Source: Dyella marensis
GTDB lineage: Bacteria > Pseudomonadota > Gammaproteobacteria > Xanthomonadales > Rhodanobacteraceae
Length of the DNA: 64,000 nucleotides
Reading direction: 5' to 3'
NCBI RefSeq assembly: GCF_900112865.1
Contig: NZ_FONH01000002.1
Span: 563,887-627,886, forward strand
Part shown: positions 1 to 7,820 of the stretch, piece by piece
Layout: each line of letters begins with the position of its first letter
Position numbering within the stretch: the first letter of the stretch is position 1
Made by a program: the position numbers and the translations under genes
The notes under the pieces: model-generated
Seen by the model: the letters and a program-made list of their open reading frames with translations, nothing else
What the model was told of the DNA's origin: nothing
Databases searched by the model: none

Positions 1-417
1 GCGGCGGATCAGCCCGCGGAACAGCCGGCGCAGGTCGGCGTCGTCCTTGGCCAGCGGCACATAGGGCCATACCTGGGCCGAGGAATCGCGCAGCCACATC
101 GCGTCGATGTCGCCGGTGACCACGAAGGTGTCCGGCTTGCCGCGCAGCGTGTCCAGCTGCACCGTGGTGTCGAGCGTGTTGGGATAGCAGTTCTCGAACA
201 GCCAGGCCAGTTCCGGATCGGCGATCTTCGCCTTGGTGCGCGCGATCACTTGCTCCACCGCCTTGCTGGTGAACTTGCGCTTGGCCAGTGATGGACGCTT
301 GCTGACGAAGCCGGAGGCGGCAGCGCGCGCGTTGGCGATCAGGCCCGGACCGCCGACCGCCGCGGCGCCGAGCGCGAAGGACATCATCTTGAGCACGTCG
401 CGGCGGGAGGCGCTCAC
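1..417 (-). CDS. GH125 exo-alpha-1,6-mannosidase, N-terminal part (cut by window edge)
   Basis: Only the first 139 codons are present; the rest runs off the left edge. The GTG start overlaps the TGA of the upstream beta-mannosidase gene (GTGA), so the two are translationally coupled. Residues 4-6 (SRR) followed by DVLKMM and a hydrophobic stretch ending near ANARA look like a Tat signal peptide. The mature part carries blocks typical of GH125 (formerly DUF1237): ELAWLFENCYPNTLDTTV and GDIDAMWLRDSSAQVWPY. GH125 enzymes remove alpha-1,6-linked mannose by inversion; the catalytic residues would lie in the missing part. In X. campestris a GH125 enzyme (NixJ) acts in N-glycan processing, and the neighbours here (GH2, GH29, GH18, GH20) support the same role. 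The family call is firm; the exact linkage is inferred. Confidence 0.88.
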   Translation of the reverse strand, partial: MSASRRDVLKMMSFALGAAAVGGPGLIANARAAASGFVSKRPSLAKRKFTSKAVEQVIARTKAKIADPELAWLFENCYPNTLDTTVQLDTLRGKPDTFVVTGDIDAMWLRDSSAQVWPYVPLAKDDADLRRLFRGLIRR

Positions 418-3062
418 TTGGCGTCTCCCTTGGTCGCGCCAGCCAGCGAGCGCACGCGCAGCGCGCCGCGCAGCGCGTCGATACCCGCTTCGCTGACGAC
501 GCGCAGTTCGCGTGTTTCGCCGGGCAGCAGGCTGAAGGCGTTGTCGTCCGGCGTGGCGTCGAGCGTGCCGAAGTCCACCCACACCTCGCGCGCCAGGTGC
601 CTGGCGCTGAGCACCAGCACGCCGCCCTGCCCGTTGTCGCGCAGCTCGGCCTTCAGATCCGGATCGGGCAGCTTCAATTCGATCGGCGGCTTGACGAACA
701 GCAGGTGGCGCGACAGCACCGCGCCCTTGTCGTCCAGCAGTTCGTACACGGCAAAGCTGGCGGCCGGGTCAGCCTTGCGCAGCAGTTCGGCGTCGGTGGG
801 ACTGGCCACCTTGGTGCTGGCCAGCGGCTCGACCTTCAGCGCCTGCTTGCGCTCGCGCAGCACCTTGCCGTCCATGCTCATCACACGGCTGCGCAAGGTG
901 GCCTGGAACGGCGCGGTGCGGTCGGACACCACGAACACATCGCTATGCCCGTCGTTGTGGATCGCCACCACGCGCACCGGCGCGTAGAAGCGGCGCGCAT
1001 GGAACTGCAGCGCCTTCCAGCGCCCGAAATAGTCCACGCTCGACCACGACGCGCCCGGCCACACATCGTTCAACTGCCAGTACAACGAGCCCATCGCCTG
1101 CGGCCGCACGCTGCGCAGGTGCTCGGCGGCCAGCTCGATGCCTTCGGCCTGCATCACCTGGCTCAGGTAGACGAACGATTCGAAATCCTTCGGCTCGCCG
1201 TAGTACTTGCGGATGTACAGCAGCAGGCGGTCGTTGCCGTCGCCGTTGGCGAACTTCTGGTGCGCGCGCATCACCGGCGAGTTCGGCTCCAGGTCGCGCT
1301 CCTCGGCGAAGGCGCGCACGGTGGCCATCACCGGGAAGGACTGCAGGCCGTATTCGGACTGGAAGCGCGGCGTCTCGCCCAGGTACTGCTCGATCGGCTT
1401 GGAACCGGACCACACGCTCCACGAGTGGTAGTCGCCGTCGGTGAGCTGGTTGGCCGCGCCTTCGTAGTCGGTGCTGGGCGAGCTGGCCCAGTACGGCACG
1501 TCCGGCGCGTTCTCGCGCACCACGCTGCGCAGGGTTTCGCCGAACAGCGTCTTCATGCCGTTCTCGATGCGCGCGACTTCCTCGGGCGCCAGCGACTGTC
1601 GCAGCGCCTTGCGGTCTGGCCACGCCTCCCAGCCGGTCTGCACTTCGTTGTTACCGCACCACAGCACGATGCTGGGATGGTCGCGCAGGCGCCGCACCTG
1701 CTCCACCGCCTCGATGCGGGTGTTCTCGCGGTAAGCCTCGTCATACGGCGGGATCGCGCCGCCGAACATGAAGTCCTGCCAGATCATCAGGCCGAGCTTG
1801 TCGGCTTCCTCGTAGAACGCATCGCTCTGGTAATGCCCGCCGCCCCACATGCGCAGCATGTTCATGTTGGCGTCGTGGGCCGAACGCAGGATCTGCGCCA
1901 TGCGCTCGGGGGTGACGCGGTTGGGGAAGCTGTCGAACGGAATCAGGTTGGCGCCCTTGGCGAAGACCGGCACGCCGTTGACCACGAAGGCGAAGCCCCT
2001 GCCCCACTGGTCCTTGTCGCGGCGCAGCTCGACGCTGCGCAGGCCGGTGGCGCGGCTGGCGGTGGCCAGGGTGTCGCCGTCGCGGCTCAGTGTGACCTCG
2101 AAGCGGTACATGTCCTGCGCGCCGTAGCCGGTCGGCCACCAGCGGCGCGGGTGCTCGATGCGGATCGGCAGGCTGAGCGCGTTGTCGCCCTTGCGCAGCT
2201 CCACCTCCTGGCTGGCCTGCTGGTGGCTGCCGTCGGGATCGGACCAGCTCACGGTGAGCCTGGCCTTGCCCGGCTGGTCGGCCTGCACGCTGGTTTCGGC
2301 CTGCAGCTGGGCGAGGTCGGCGTCGACGTGCTGCTGCGCGATGTGGAAATCGCTCAGGCGCACTTCGTCCCAGCTTTCCAGCCGCACCGGCTGCCAGATG
2401 CCGAGCGTGACGTAGCGCGGGCCCCAGTCCCAGCCGTACTGGTAGTTGGCCTTGCGGATGTAGTTGGCGGTCTGCTTGCCCTTGGGCTCGTCGCCGAAGG
2501 CCGAGTCGAACTCGCCCGGCAGCGCATAGGGCTGCTTGAGCAGCCACGGCTGCAGGCGCGCGATCGGCGAATGCAGGTGCACTTCCAGCTTGTTCTCGCC
2601 GGAACGCAGCATGCCTTTCACCGGCACGCGCCAGCGGCGGAACATGTTGTCCGCGGAGACCAGCTTGCGGCCGTTGAGGGTGACGTCGGCGAACGTATCC
2701 AGCCCGTCGAACACCAGCTCGACATGGCCGCGCTTGAGCGTGGCCGGGTCGACCTTGAAGGCCAGCCGGTAGTCCCAGTCGGCCAGGCCGATCCACTGCA
2801 GCCGCGCCTCGTTGTCGCGATAGAACGGATCGGTGATCACGCCGGCCGCCAGCAGGTCGGTCTGCACGCTGCCCGGCACCGCGGCGGCGCGCCATTCGGC
2901 CGCCTCCGGGTGTGTCTTGGCCTCGGCCGACTTCGGCGCGATGTGGAACTGCCAGCCTTGTTCGAGGGACTGCGCGCTCAGCTGCGCGGCGGTGGCCGGT
3001 CCGGCCAGGATGAGCGACACCGCCAATGCGGACCAGTAGGGGAACGTTGCGCTTCTCTGCAT
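414..3062 (-). CDS. GH2 beta-mannosidase, secreted or periplasmic
   Basis: 882 residues, the usual length for a GH2 beta-mannosidase. A Sec signal peptide ends about residue 26 (PATAA). Residues 30-230 form the sugar-binding jelly roll, 230-350 the immunoglobulin-like domain, and 350-680 the TIM barrel. The acid/base Glu is E473 in WCGNNEVQTGW, and the nucleophile is E570 in FQSEYGLQSFP. The motif with tandem Asn before Glu and the RMWGGGHYQ block are characteristic of the beta-mannosidase branch rather than beta-galactosidase. It would cut the beta-1,4 mannose linked to GlcNAc in the N-glycan core. It is followed directly by the GH125 gene and is separated from the upstream GH29 gene by a 0.3 kb block of hairpin repeats. 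Confidence 0.93.
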   Translation of the reverse strand: MQRSATFPYWSALAVSLILAGPATAAQLSAQSLEQGWQFHIAPKSAEAKTHPEAAEWRAAAVPGSVQTDLLAAGVITDPFYRDNEARLQWIGLADWDYRLAFKVDPATLKRGHVELVFDGLDTFADVTLNGRKLVSADNMFRRWRVPVKGMLRSGENKLEVHLHSPIARLQPWLLKQPYALPGEFDSAFGDEPKGKQTANYIRKANYQYGWDWGPRYVTLGIWQPVRLESWDEVRLSDFHIAQQHVDADLAQLQAETSVQADQPGKARLTVSWSDPDGSHQQASQEVELRKGDNALSLPIRIEHPRRWWPTGYGAQDMYRFEVTLSRDGDTLATASRATGLRSVELRRDKDQWGRGFAFVVNGVPVFAKGANLIPFDSFPNRVTPERMAQILRSAHDANMNMLRMWGGGHYQSDAFYEEADKLGLMIWQDFMFGGAIPPYDEAYRENTRIEAVEQVRRLRDHPSIVLWCGNNEVQTGWEAWPDRKALRQSLAPEEVARIENGMKTLFGETLRSVVRENAPDVPYWASSPSTDYEGAANQLTDGDYHSWSVWSGSKPIEQYLGETPRFQSEYGLQSFPVMATVRAFAEERDLEPNSPVMRAHQKFANGDGNDRLLLYIRKYYGEPKDFESFVYLSQVMQAEGIELAAEHLRSVRPQAMGSLYWQLNDVWPGASWSSVDYFGRWKALQFHARRFYAPVRVVAIHNDGHSDVFVVSDRTAPFQATLRSRVMSMDGKVLRERKQALKVEPLASTKVASPTDAELLRKADPAASFAVYELLDDKGAVLSRHLLFVKPPIELKLPDPDLKAELRDNGQGGVLVLSARHLAREVWVDFGTLDATPDDNAFSLLPGETRELRVVSEAGIDALRGALRVRSLAGATKGDAK

Positions 3063-3107
3063 GAAAGGTTCCGATGTAGTCGTCAGTTTTCGATCTGGAA
3101 TCCCTTC

Positions 3108-3397
3108 TCCTCGTTTACCAGATGGTGCACGGGGAGAAAGTAGCGACAGCCGGATGAGGGTGCGGCGGAGCGGTGAACATCATTCTCGCGCTCCGCCCGA
3201 ACCCTCACCCCAGCCCCTCTCCCGGAGGGAGAGGGGATCACCTCACCGTTCCAGACTGGAACCCTTCTCCCTCCGGGAGAAGGTGGCGGCAGCCGGATGA
3301 GGGTCCGGCCGGAGCGGCGCACATCACGCTTGCGCTCCGCCCGTACCCTCACCCCAACCCCTCTCCCGTGCACAAATGGGTAAACGGGGAGAGGGGC
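3108..3397. repeat. REP-like hairpin repeats between the GH29 and GH2 genes
   Basis: This block fills the 336-base gap. It contains two rounds of the same pair of palindromes: a CCCTTCTCC...GGAGAAGG hairpin followed by GGCGGCAGCCGGATGAGGG, and a CCCTCACCCCAGCCCCTCTCCC...GGGAGAGGGG hairpin. The same modules recur in inverted order at 47548-47672. No gene is visible here. In an operon such hairpins could stabilise or process the message; that role is inference. Confidence 0.8.
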
Positions 3398-3398
3398 T

Positions 3399-4751
3399 CT
3401 AATGCCTGGCGTCGAACACCTGGAATTCGCGGATGCGCGCGACGCCCGCGCTGGACAGGATATGCAACCGTACCTTCTGTGCCGTGACGGGCGCAAAGGT
3501 ATCGATCTTCTTGTGCCCGATCGCCTCGGCCTGGGCCACCGCCTTCCAAGCCTGACCGTCCCAGATCTCCACCGCATAGCGGCGCACCGCCTGCCCTTCG
3601 TCCAGCCATTCCATCGCCAGCGTGCGGTCGAAAGTCACCGGCTTGCCGAAATCCACTTCCACGGTGGCGCTGCGCGCATCGGCCGGCGCGGACCAGAAGC
3701 TGTCGCGGTTGCCGTCGAGCGCGCGCTCGGTGTTCTCGTCGGTCTTCGCGTGCTTGCGCGCGAGGTTGGCGGCCTCGCCGTAGCGCGCCTCCACCGCCTT
3801 GCCGAACTCTTCCAGGCGCTTCACGTCGGCGTCCGGCAACAGGCCGTGGCGGTCCGGCGCGATGCCGAGCATCAGCTGGCCACCGCGGCCCACGCTGCTT
3901 TCCCAGATGTCCATCAGCTCGGCGACGCTCTTGAGCGTGGCCTCGTCGTTGGGATGCCAGAACCAGTGCAGCTTGTGCAGCGGGGTATCCACTTCCACCG
4001 GGCGCCAGCGCTGGTAGCCGTGGCGGTCGATCACGTTCCAGTTCTCGTAGCGGATATGGCCATCTTCCTGGCCCACCCAGCGCGCGTCGCCGTATTCGAA
4101 CAGCGCCATGTCGGCGAACACCACCGCATTGGGCTGGTAGGTGCGCAGTTCCTCGATATAGCGCTTGAAGTCGTACACGTGGCCGCCGCTGCCGGCGCCG
4201 TCCAGCCACCACTCGACCAGCATGCCGTAGTGCTGCACCAGCTCGCCGAGCTGGGCCACGTAATAGCTGTCATAGGCCTTGGAATCGGCGTAGCGCGGCT
4301 CGTGGCGATCCCACGGCGACAGATAGATGCCGAACTCCAGGCCCTCCCTGGCGGCGGCGTCGGAAGCCAGTTTCACCAGGTCGCCCTTGCCGCCCAGCCA
4401 CGGGCTGCTCTTCACCGAGTAGTTGCTCTGCTCGGTCGGCCACAGCGCGAAGCCGTCGTGATGCTTGGCCACCATCACCATGTAGCGGGCCCCGGCCGCG
4501 CGGCTAGCGCGCGCCCATTGCACGGGGTCCACCTTGTCCGGATTGAACACCTTCGGGTCGGCCTTGCCGTCGCCCCACTCGCGATCGAGGAAGGTGTTGG
4601 TGCCGAAGTGCACGATCACGCCGAATTCCAGGTCCTGCCAGTGGGTCTGCTGCGGCGAGGGCGTCAGACCGGAAGCGTTCTGCGCGTTGGCGGCGAAGGC
4701 CAGGCCCGCGCCGAGCGCCAGGCAGAGGAGACGTTGCGACCACTTCGACAT
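3399..4751 (-). CDS. GH29 alpha-L-fucosidase with C-terminal F5/8-type domain
   Basis: 450 residues. I took the ATG giving MSKWSQRLLC because it starts a clear signal peptide (cleavage about ANA-Q, residue 23); the frame stays open upstream without protein-like sequence. The GH29 barrel spans about 35-325, with HFGTNTF near residue 49, the HHDGFALWP block at 97-105 and the nucleophile Asp184 in EWWLDGAG. Residues 335-450 look like a galactose-binding-like (F5/8 type C) domain. The barrel is of the short type often acting on branched alpha-1,3/1,4 fucose, so it may differ in linkage from the second GH29 enzyme at 11077-12732; this is inference. It follows the TonB receptor in the operon by 86 bases. 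Confidence 0.92.
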   Translation of the reverse strand: MSKWSQRLLCLALGAGLAFAANAQNASGLTPSPQQTHWQDLEFGVIVHFGTNTFLDREWGDGKADPKVFNPDKVDPVQWARASRAAGARYMVMVAKHHDGFALWPTEQSNYSVKSSPWLGGKGDLVKLASDAAAREGLEFGIYLSPWDRHEPRYADSKAYDSYYVAQLGELVQHYGMLVEWWLDGAGSGGHVYDFKRYIEELRTYQPNAVVFADMALFEYGDARWVGQEDGHIRYENWNVIDRHGYQRWRPVEVDTPLHKLHWFWHPNDEATLKSVAELMDIWESSVGRGGQLMLGIAPDRHGLLPDADVKRLEEFGKAVEARYGEAANLARKHAKTDENTERALDGNRDSFWSAPADARSATVEVDFGKPVTFDRTLAMEWLDEGQAVRRYAVEIWDGQAWKAVAQAEAIGHKKIDTFAPVTAQKVRLHILSSAGVARIREFQVFDARH

Positions 4752-4837
4752 GAGTTGTTCCTGCGTTGTTGTGATGTACCCGGCCGGGGCAGCCGGACCT
4801 GCCGGCGGGGCGCCCAAGGGGCGCCCCGCCGTCTTGC

Positions 4838-7738
4838 TTAGTCGAGCTTGTATTCCACTTGCAGCGAGATCTCGCGACCGTTGTAGTTCGCGCCCTGCAG
4901 CGTCGGGATGAACTCGAAGCCGCCCGCGTAGTACGGGATCTTGCCGACCTTGTCGAACAGGTTGGTGACGGTCAGGCCGAGCCGCAGCTTCTCGTCGAAA
5001 CGGTAGCCCACGGTGCTGCTGAAGGTCACCCACGGCGAGGTGTAGGCGTGATAGACCACGCAGGACGGATCGCCCAGCGCCGGCGTGATGCCGTTGGCCA
5101 GCACTTCGCAACCGCCGTAGTGCGGCGCACGCACGCCGCCCTGGCGCTCGCCGTACACCGTCACGTCCCACGGCCCGTTCAGCCAGTTCAAGGTGGCGCG
5201 GGTGCGCGTGGCAACGCGGTCGTAGCGGGTGTTGAGCAGCGGATCGCTGGCGTACTTGCGCAGCTTGTACGAGAGATTGTCGGTCCAGTCGAGCGAGAAG
5301 TTGAACGCGCCCCAGTTCTGCGTCTTCCAGCGATAGCTGACGTTGGCGTCCACGCCGCTGACGTACAGCTTGTTCTGGTTGATCGGGCCGGTGTAGACGG
5401 CGGTGATATTGCCCTGCGCGTCGCGGACCACGTTCGCTTCGATCTGCTTGCAGTACTCCGAGCCCTGCGGATGCAGGGTGTACGGCGCGCCGCCCACCTG
5501 CAGGCCGGTACGGCAACCGGCTTCGTCCTTCAGCACGTCGTCTTCGCCGACGTTGTCGATGGCGTTGTCGATGCCCATGTGCCAGTAGTCCGCCGACACC
5601 GACAGACCTTCGACCCAATTGACGTCCCACACGAAGCCATAGGTCCAGGCATGGCCTTCTTCCGGCAGCAGGTTATGGCCGCCGGCGGCATGCAGCGTGT
5701 AGTAGGTGGTGTGCTGGATCGCCGGACACACCGACTGATTGGCGGCGATGCACTGGTAGTAGTCGGAGTAGATGCCCTTGGTCGACAGCGAGTCCTGCTT
5801 GTACAGGTACTGCATGTCCGGCGCGTGGAAGTTGGTGCCGTAGGTGCCGCGCAGCAGCAGGCCCTGCAGCGGGCGCCACTCGATCGCCGTGCCCCAGGTA
5901 CGGGCGATGTCGGCGCTGCTGGCGTCGCGGTACTTGTCCAGGCGGCCGGACAGGCTCCAGGTCAGCGTATCCGACAGCGGAATGCGGAACTCGGTACCCG
6001 CCGACAGGCGCATGCGGGTGCCGCCGCCGGCGTTGTAGTCCTGGAAGGGATCGCCGAAGGTGGTGGTATTGCCGCGCGCGTCGGGCGTCAGCTTGTAGCC
6101 CTGGTGGTTGGCTTCCAGCACGCCGGCGAAGCCGACCGGGCCGGCCCAGGTGCTGAACAGGTCGCCGGTGACGTTCAAGGAAGCCTGGTCCATCCACGAC
6201 ACGGCGGTGTTCTGGCCGGTCACCGCGAACGTGCTGTAGTCAGCCTTGGAGATCGGATTCCAGAAGCGCTGCTGGTTGATCGTATAGACCGGGTACTCCT
6301 CGCCGCCCACCGTGGTGGTGCCCTGCTGCGGCCCGAAGAAGTAGTTGAACATCCCCTGCTCGTTCAGGCCCGTGTAGCTCTCGCGCACGATGTACTTGGC
6401 GTGGCCGAGGTTGAGGTCCCAGTTGAAGCGGTTGTCGAACAGCGTGCCGCGCAGGCCCGCGTGGATGTCCCAGTTCTTCTCGTCGTCGTGGGTGTTGCCG
6501 TAGCCACCCATTTCGCCTGGCGTCAGCTGGCGGAAATAGTTGGTGATCACCTGGCCGGTGCCCTGGTCGTAGAACGAGCCGGGGATGCCGCCCATCGGAT
6601 ACAGGAAGGGCAACTCCGTGTTGGACACGCCATGGGTTTCCCAGTAGCCCACCGAACCGTAGGCCTGCAGGCCGCCGCCGAAGTCGTAATTGCCGGCCAG
6701 GAAGGCGTCGCGATCGTCGCGGCCCGGGGTCAGCACCCAGTTGCCGAACAGGTCGTTCTGCGCGCAGTAGCTGCCGCCGTCGGTGATGTTGGTGGGATCG
6801 ACCGTGTTGCCGTTGGTCGCCACGCTCTGCTTGTGGTACTGGCTGAAGTTGTTCTTGAAGCCGCGCTGGTTACAGGCGCCCGCCGGCGGCGTGATGTACT
6901 TGCCGTCGCCGTCGGCCAGCATCAGGCCGGTGTAGCGCGGATAGCCGAACATGCGCGCATTCTGGTCCCAGGCGCCGTAGCCGGCATCGGCATCCGAATC
7001 GGTGTAGCGGCGGTCGCGGCCCCACAGCGGCGTGCGATGGCTGCGCTGCAGGTTGTAGATCACGTTCCAGTTGTCGCCCGAACGGCCGCCGACGAAGTTG
7101 AGGTCGCCGAAATCGCGGCCGCCGCGGGTGGAGGTGCCCAGCTGCACCTTGATGTCGTCACCCTGGTAGTTCTTCTTCAGGATGATATTGACCACGCCGG
7201 CGATCGCATCCGAACCGTAGATCGCCGAGGCACCCGTCGCCAGGATCTCGATGCGGTCGATCATGCCGGTGGGGATATTGTTGTAGTTCTGAAAATTGGT
7301 CTTGCCGTTGGCCGGCATCGGGTAATCGGTGACGCGATGGCCATCGATCAACAGCAGGTTGCGGTTCGAACCCATGTTGCGCAGGTTGAGCTGGCGCGCA
7401 TTGACCGAGGTACTGCCCCAGCTCGGCGGCGTCTCGGCGATGCCGGCCTGGGTGATCGAGTTCATCACCTCGTAGACGGTGTTGAAGCCCTGCTTCTGGA
7501 TTTCCTCGCCCTTGATGATGTTGACCGGCGCCGGGCCTTCCACTTCGGCGCGCGCGATGCGCGAGCCGGTGACCACGACCTTGTCCAGCGTCTTGGCCTT
7601 CTTGTCCCCTTGCTGGGCCTGGTCCTGCGACTGGGCCTGGTTGGTGCCGGCGTCCTGCGCGTGCAGCGCGAACGTTGGCAACAGCACCAGCGCGAGTGCG
7701 CTGGCGAGTCTGTGACGGCGTAGTGCGATGTGCGACAT
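4838..7738 (-). CDS. TonB-dependent outer-membrane receptor, glycan locus
   Basis: 966 residues with a signal peptide ending near ALHAQ (residue 28), a Gln/Ala/Lys-rich linker, a TonB-box-like segment LDKVVVTGSR near residue 55, a plug domain (GFNTVYEVMNSI, NLLLIDGHRV, GASAIYGSDAIAGVVNI), and a long barrel ending in an aromatic-rich strand (EISLQVEYKLD). A good Shine-Dalgarno (GGGGAGGAG) precedes the ATG. The plug type (GSRIxRxxxEGPAPV) is the kind common in Xanthomonadales. Its place between GH20 and GH29 genes indicates uptake of an N-glycan fragment or released oligosaccharide across the outer membrane, as proposed for TonB receptors of the X. campestris GlcNAc/N-glycan system. Substrate is inferred from context. 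Confidence 0.93.
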   Translation of the reverse strand: MSHIALRRHRLASALALVLLPTFALHAQDAGTNQAQSQDQAQQGDKKAKTLDKVVVTGSRIARAEVEGPAPVNIIKGEEIQKQGFNTVYEVMNSITQAGIAETPPSWGSTSVNARQLNLRNMGSNRNLLLIDGHRVTDYPMPANGKTNFQNYNNIPTGMIDRIEILATGASAIYGSDAIAGVVNIILKKNYQGDDIKVQLGTSTRGGRDFGDLNFVGGRSGDNWNVIYNLQRSHRTPLWGRDRRYTDSDADAGYGAWDQNARMFGYPRYTGLMLADGDGKYITPPAGACNQRGFKNNFSQYHKQSVATNGNTVDPTNITDGGSYCAQNDLFGNWVLTPGRDDRDAFLAGNYDFGGGLQAYGSVGYWETHGVSNTELPFLYPMGGIPGSFYDQGTGQVITNYFRQLTPGEMGGYGNTHDDEKNWDIHAGLRGTLFDNRFNWDLNLGHAKYIVRESYTGLNEQGMFNYFFGPQQGTTTVGGEEYPVYTINQQRFWNPISKADYSTFAVTGQNTAVSWMDQASLNVTGDLFSTWAGPVGFAGVLEANHQGYKLTPDARGNTTTFGDPFQDYNAGGGTRMRLSAGTEFRIPLSDTLTWSLSGRLDKYRDASSADIARTWGTAIEWRPLQGLLLRGTYGTNFHAPDMQYLYKQDSLSTKGIYSDYYQCIAANQSVCPAIQHTTYYTLHAAGGHNLLPEEGHAWTYGFVWDVNWVEGLSVSADYWHMGIDNAIDNVGEDDVLKDEAGCRTGLQVGGAPYTLHPQGSEYCKQIEANVVRDAQGNITAVYTGPINQNKLYVSGVDANVSYRWKTQNWGAFNFSLDWTDNLSYKLRKYASDPLLNTRYDRVATRTRATLNWLNGPWDVTVYGERQGGVRAPHYGGCEVLANGITPALGDPSCVVYHAYTSPWVTFSSTVGYRFDEKLRLGLTVTNLFDKVGKIPYYAGGFEFIPTLQGANYNGREISLQVEYKLD

Positions 7739-7820
7739 GGTTAACTCCTCCCCGTTAGATGGATGCCTTCCCCCGAAGGCGCAGGTACAGCTTGTTGCTC
7801 CTGTTGCCCGACGCGCTCCC

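Noticed and set aside
597..3143. 848-codon frame antisense to the GH2 gene
   Set aside because: The GH2 protein on the other strand has catalytic residues and a signal peptide; this one is Arg/Val/Ala-rich without motifs.
4859..7723. 954-codon frame antisense to the first TonB receptor
   Set aside because: Low-complexity sequence; the receptor on the other strand is unmistakable.
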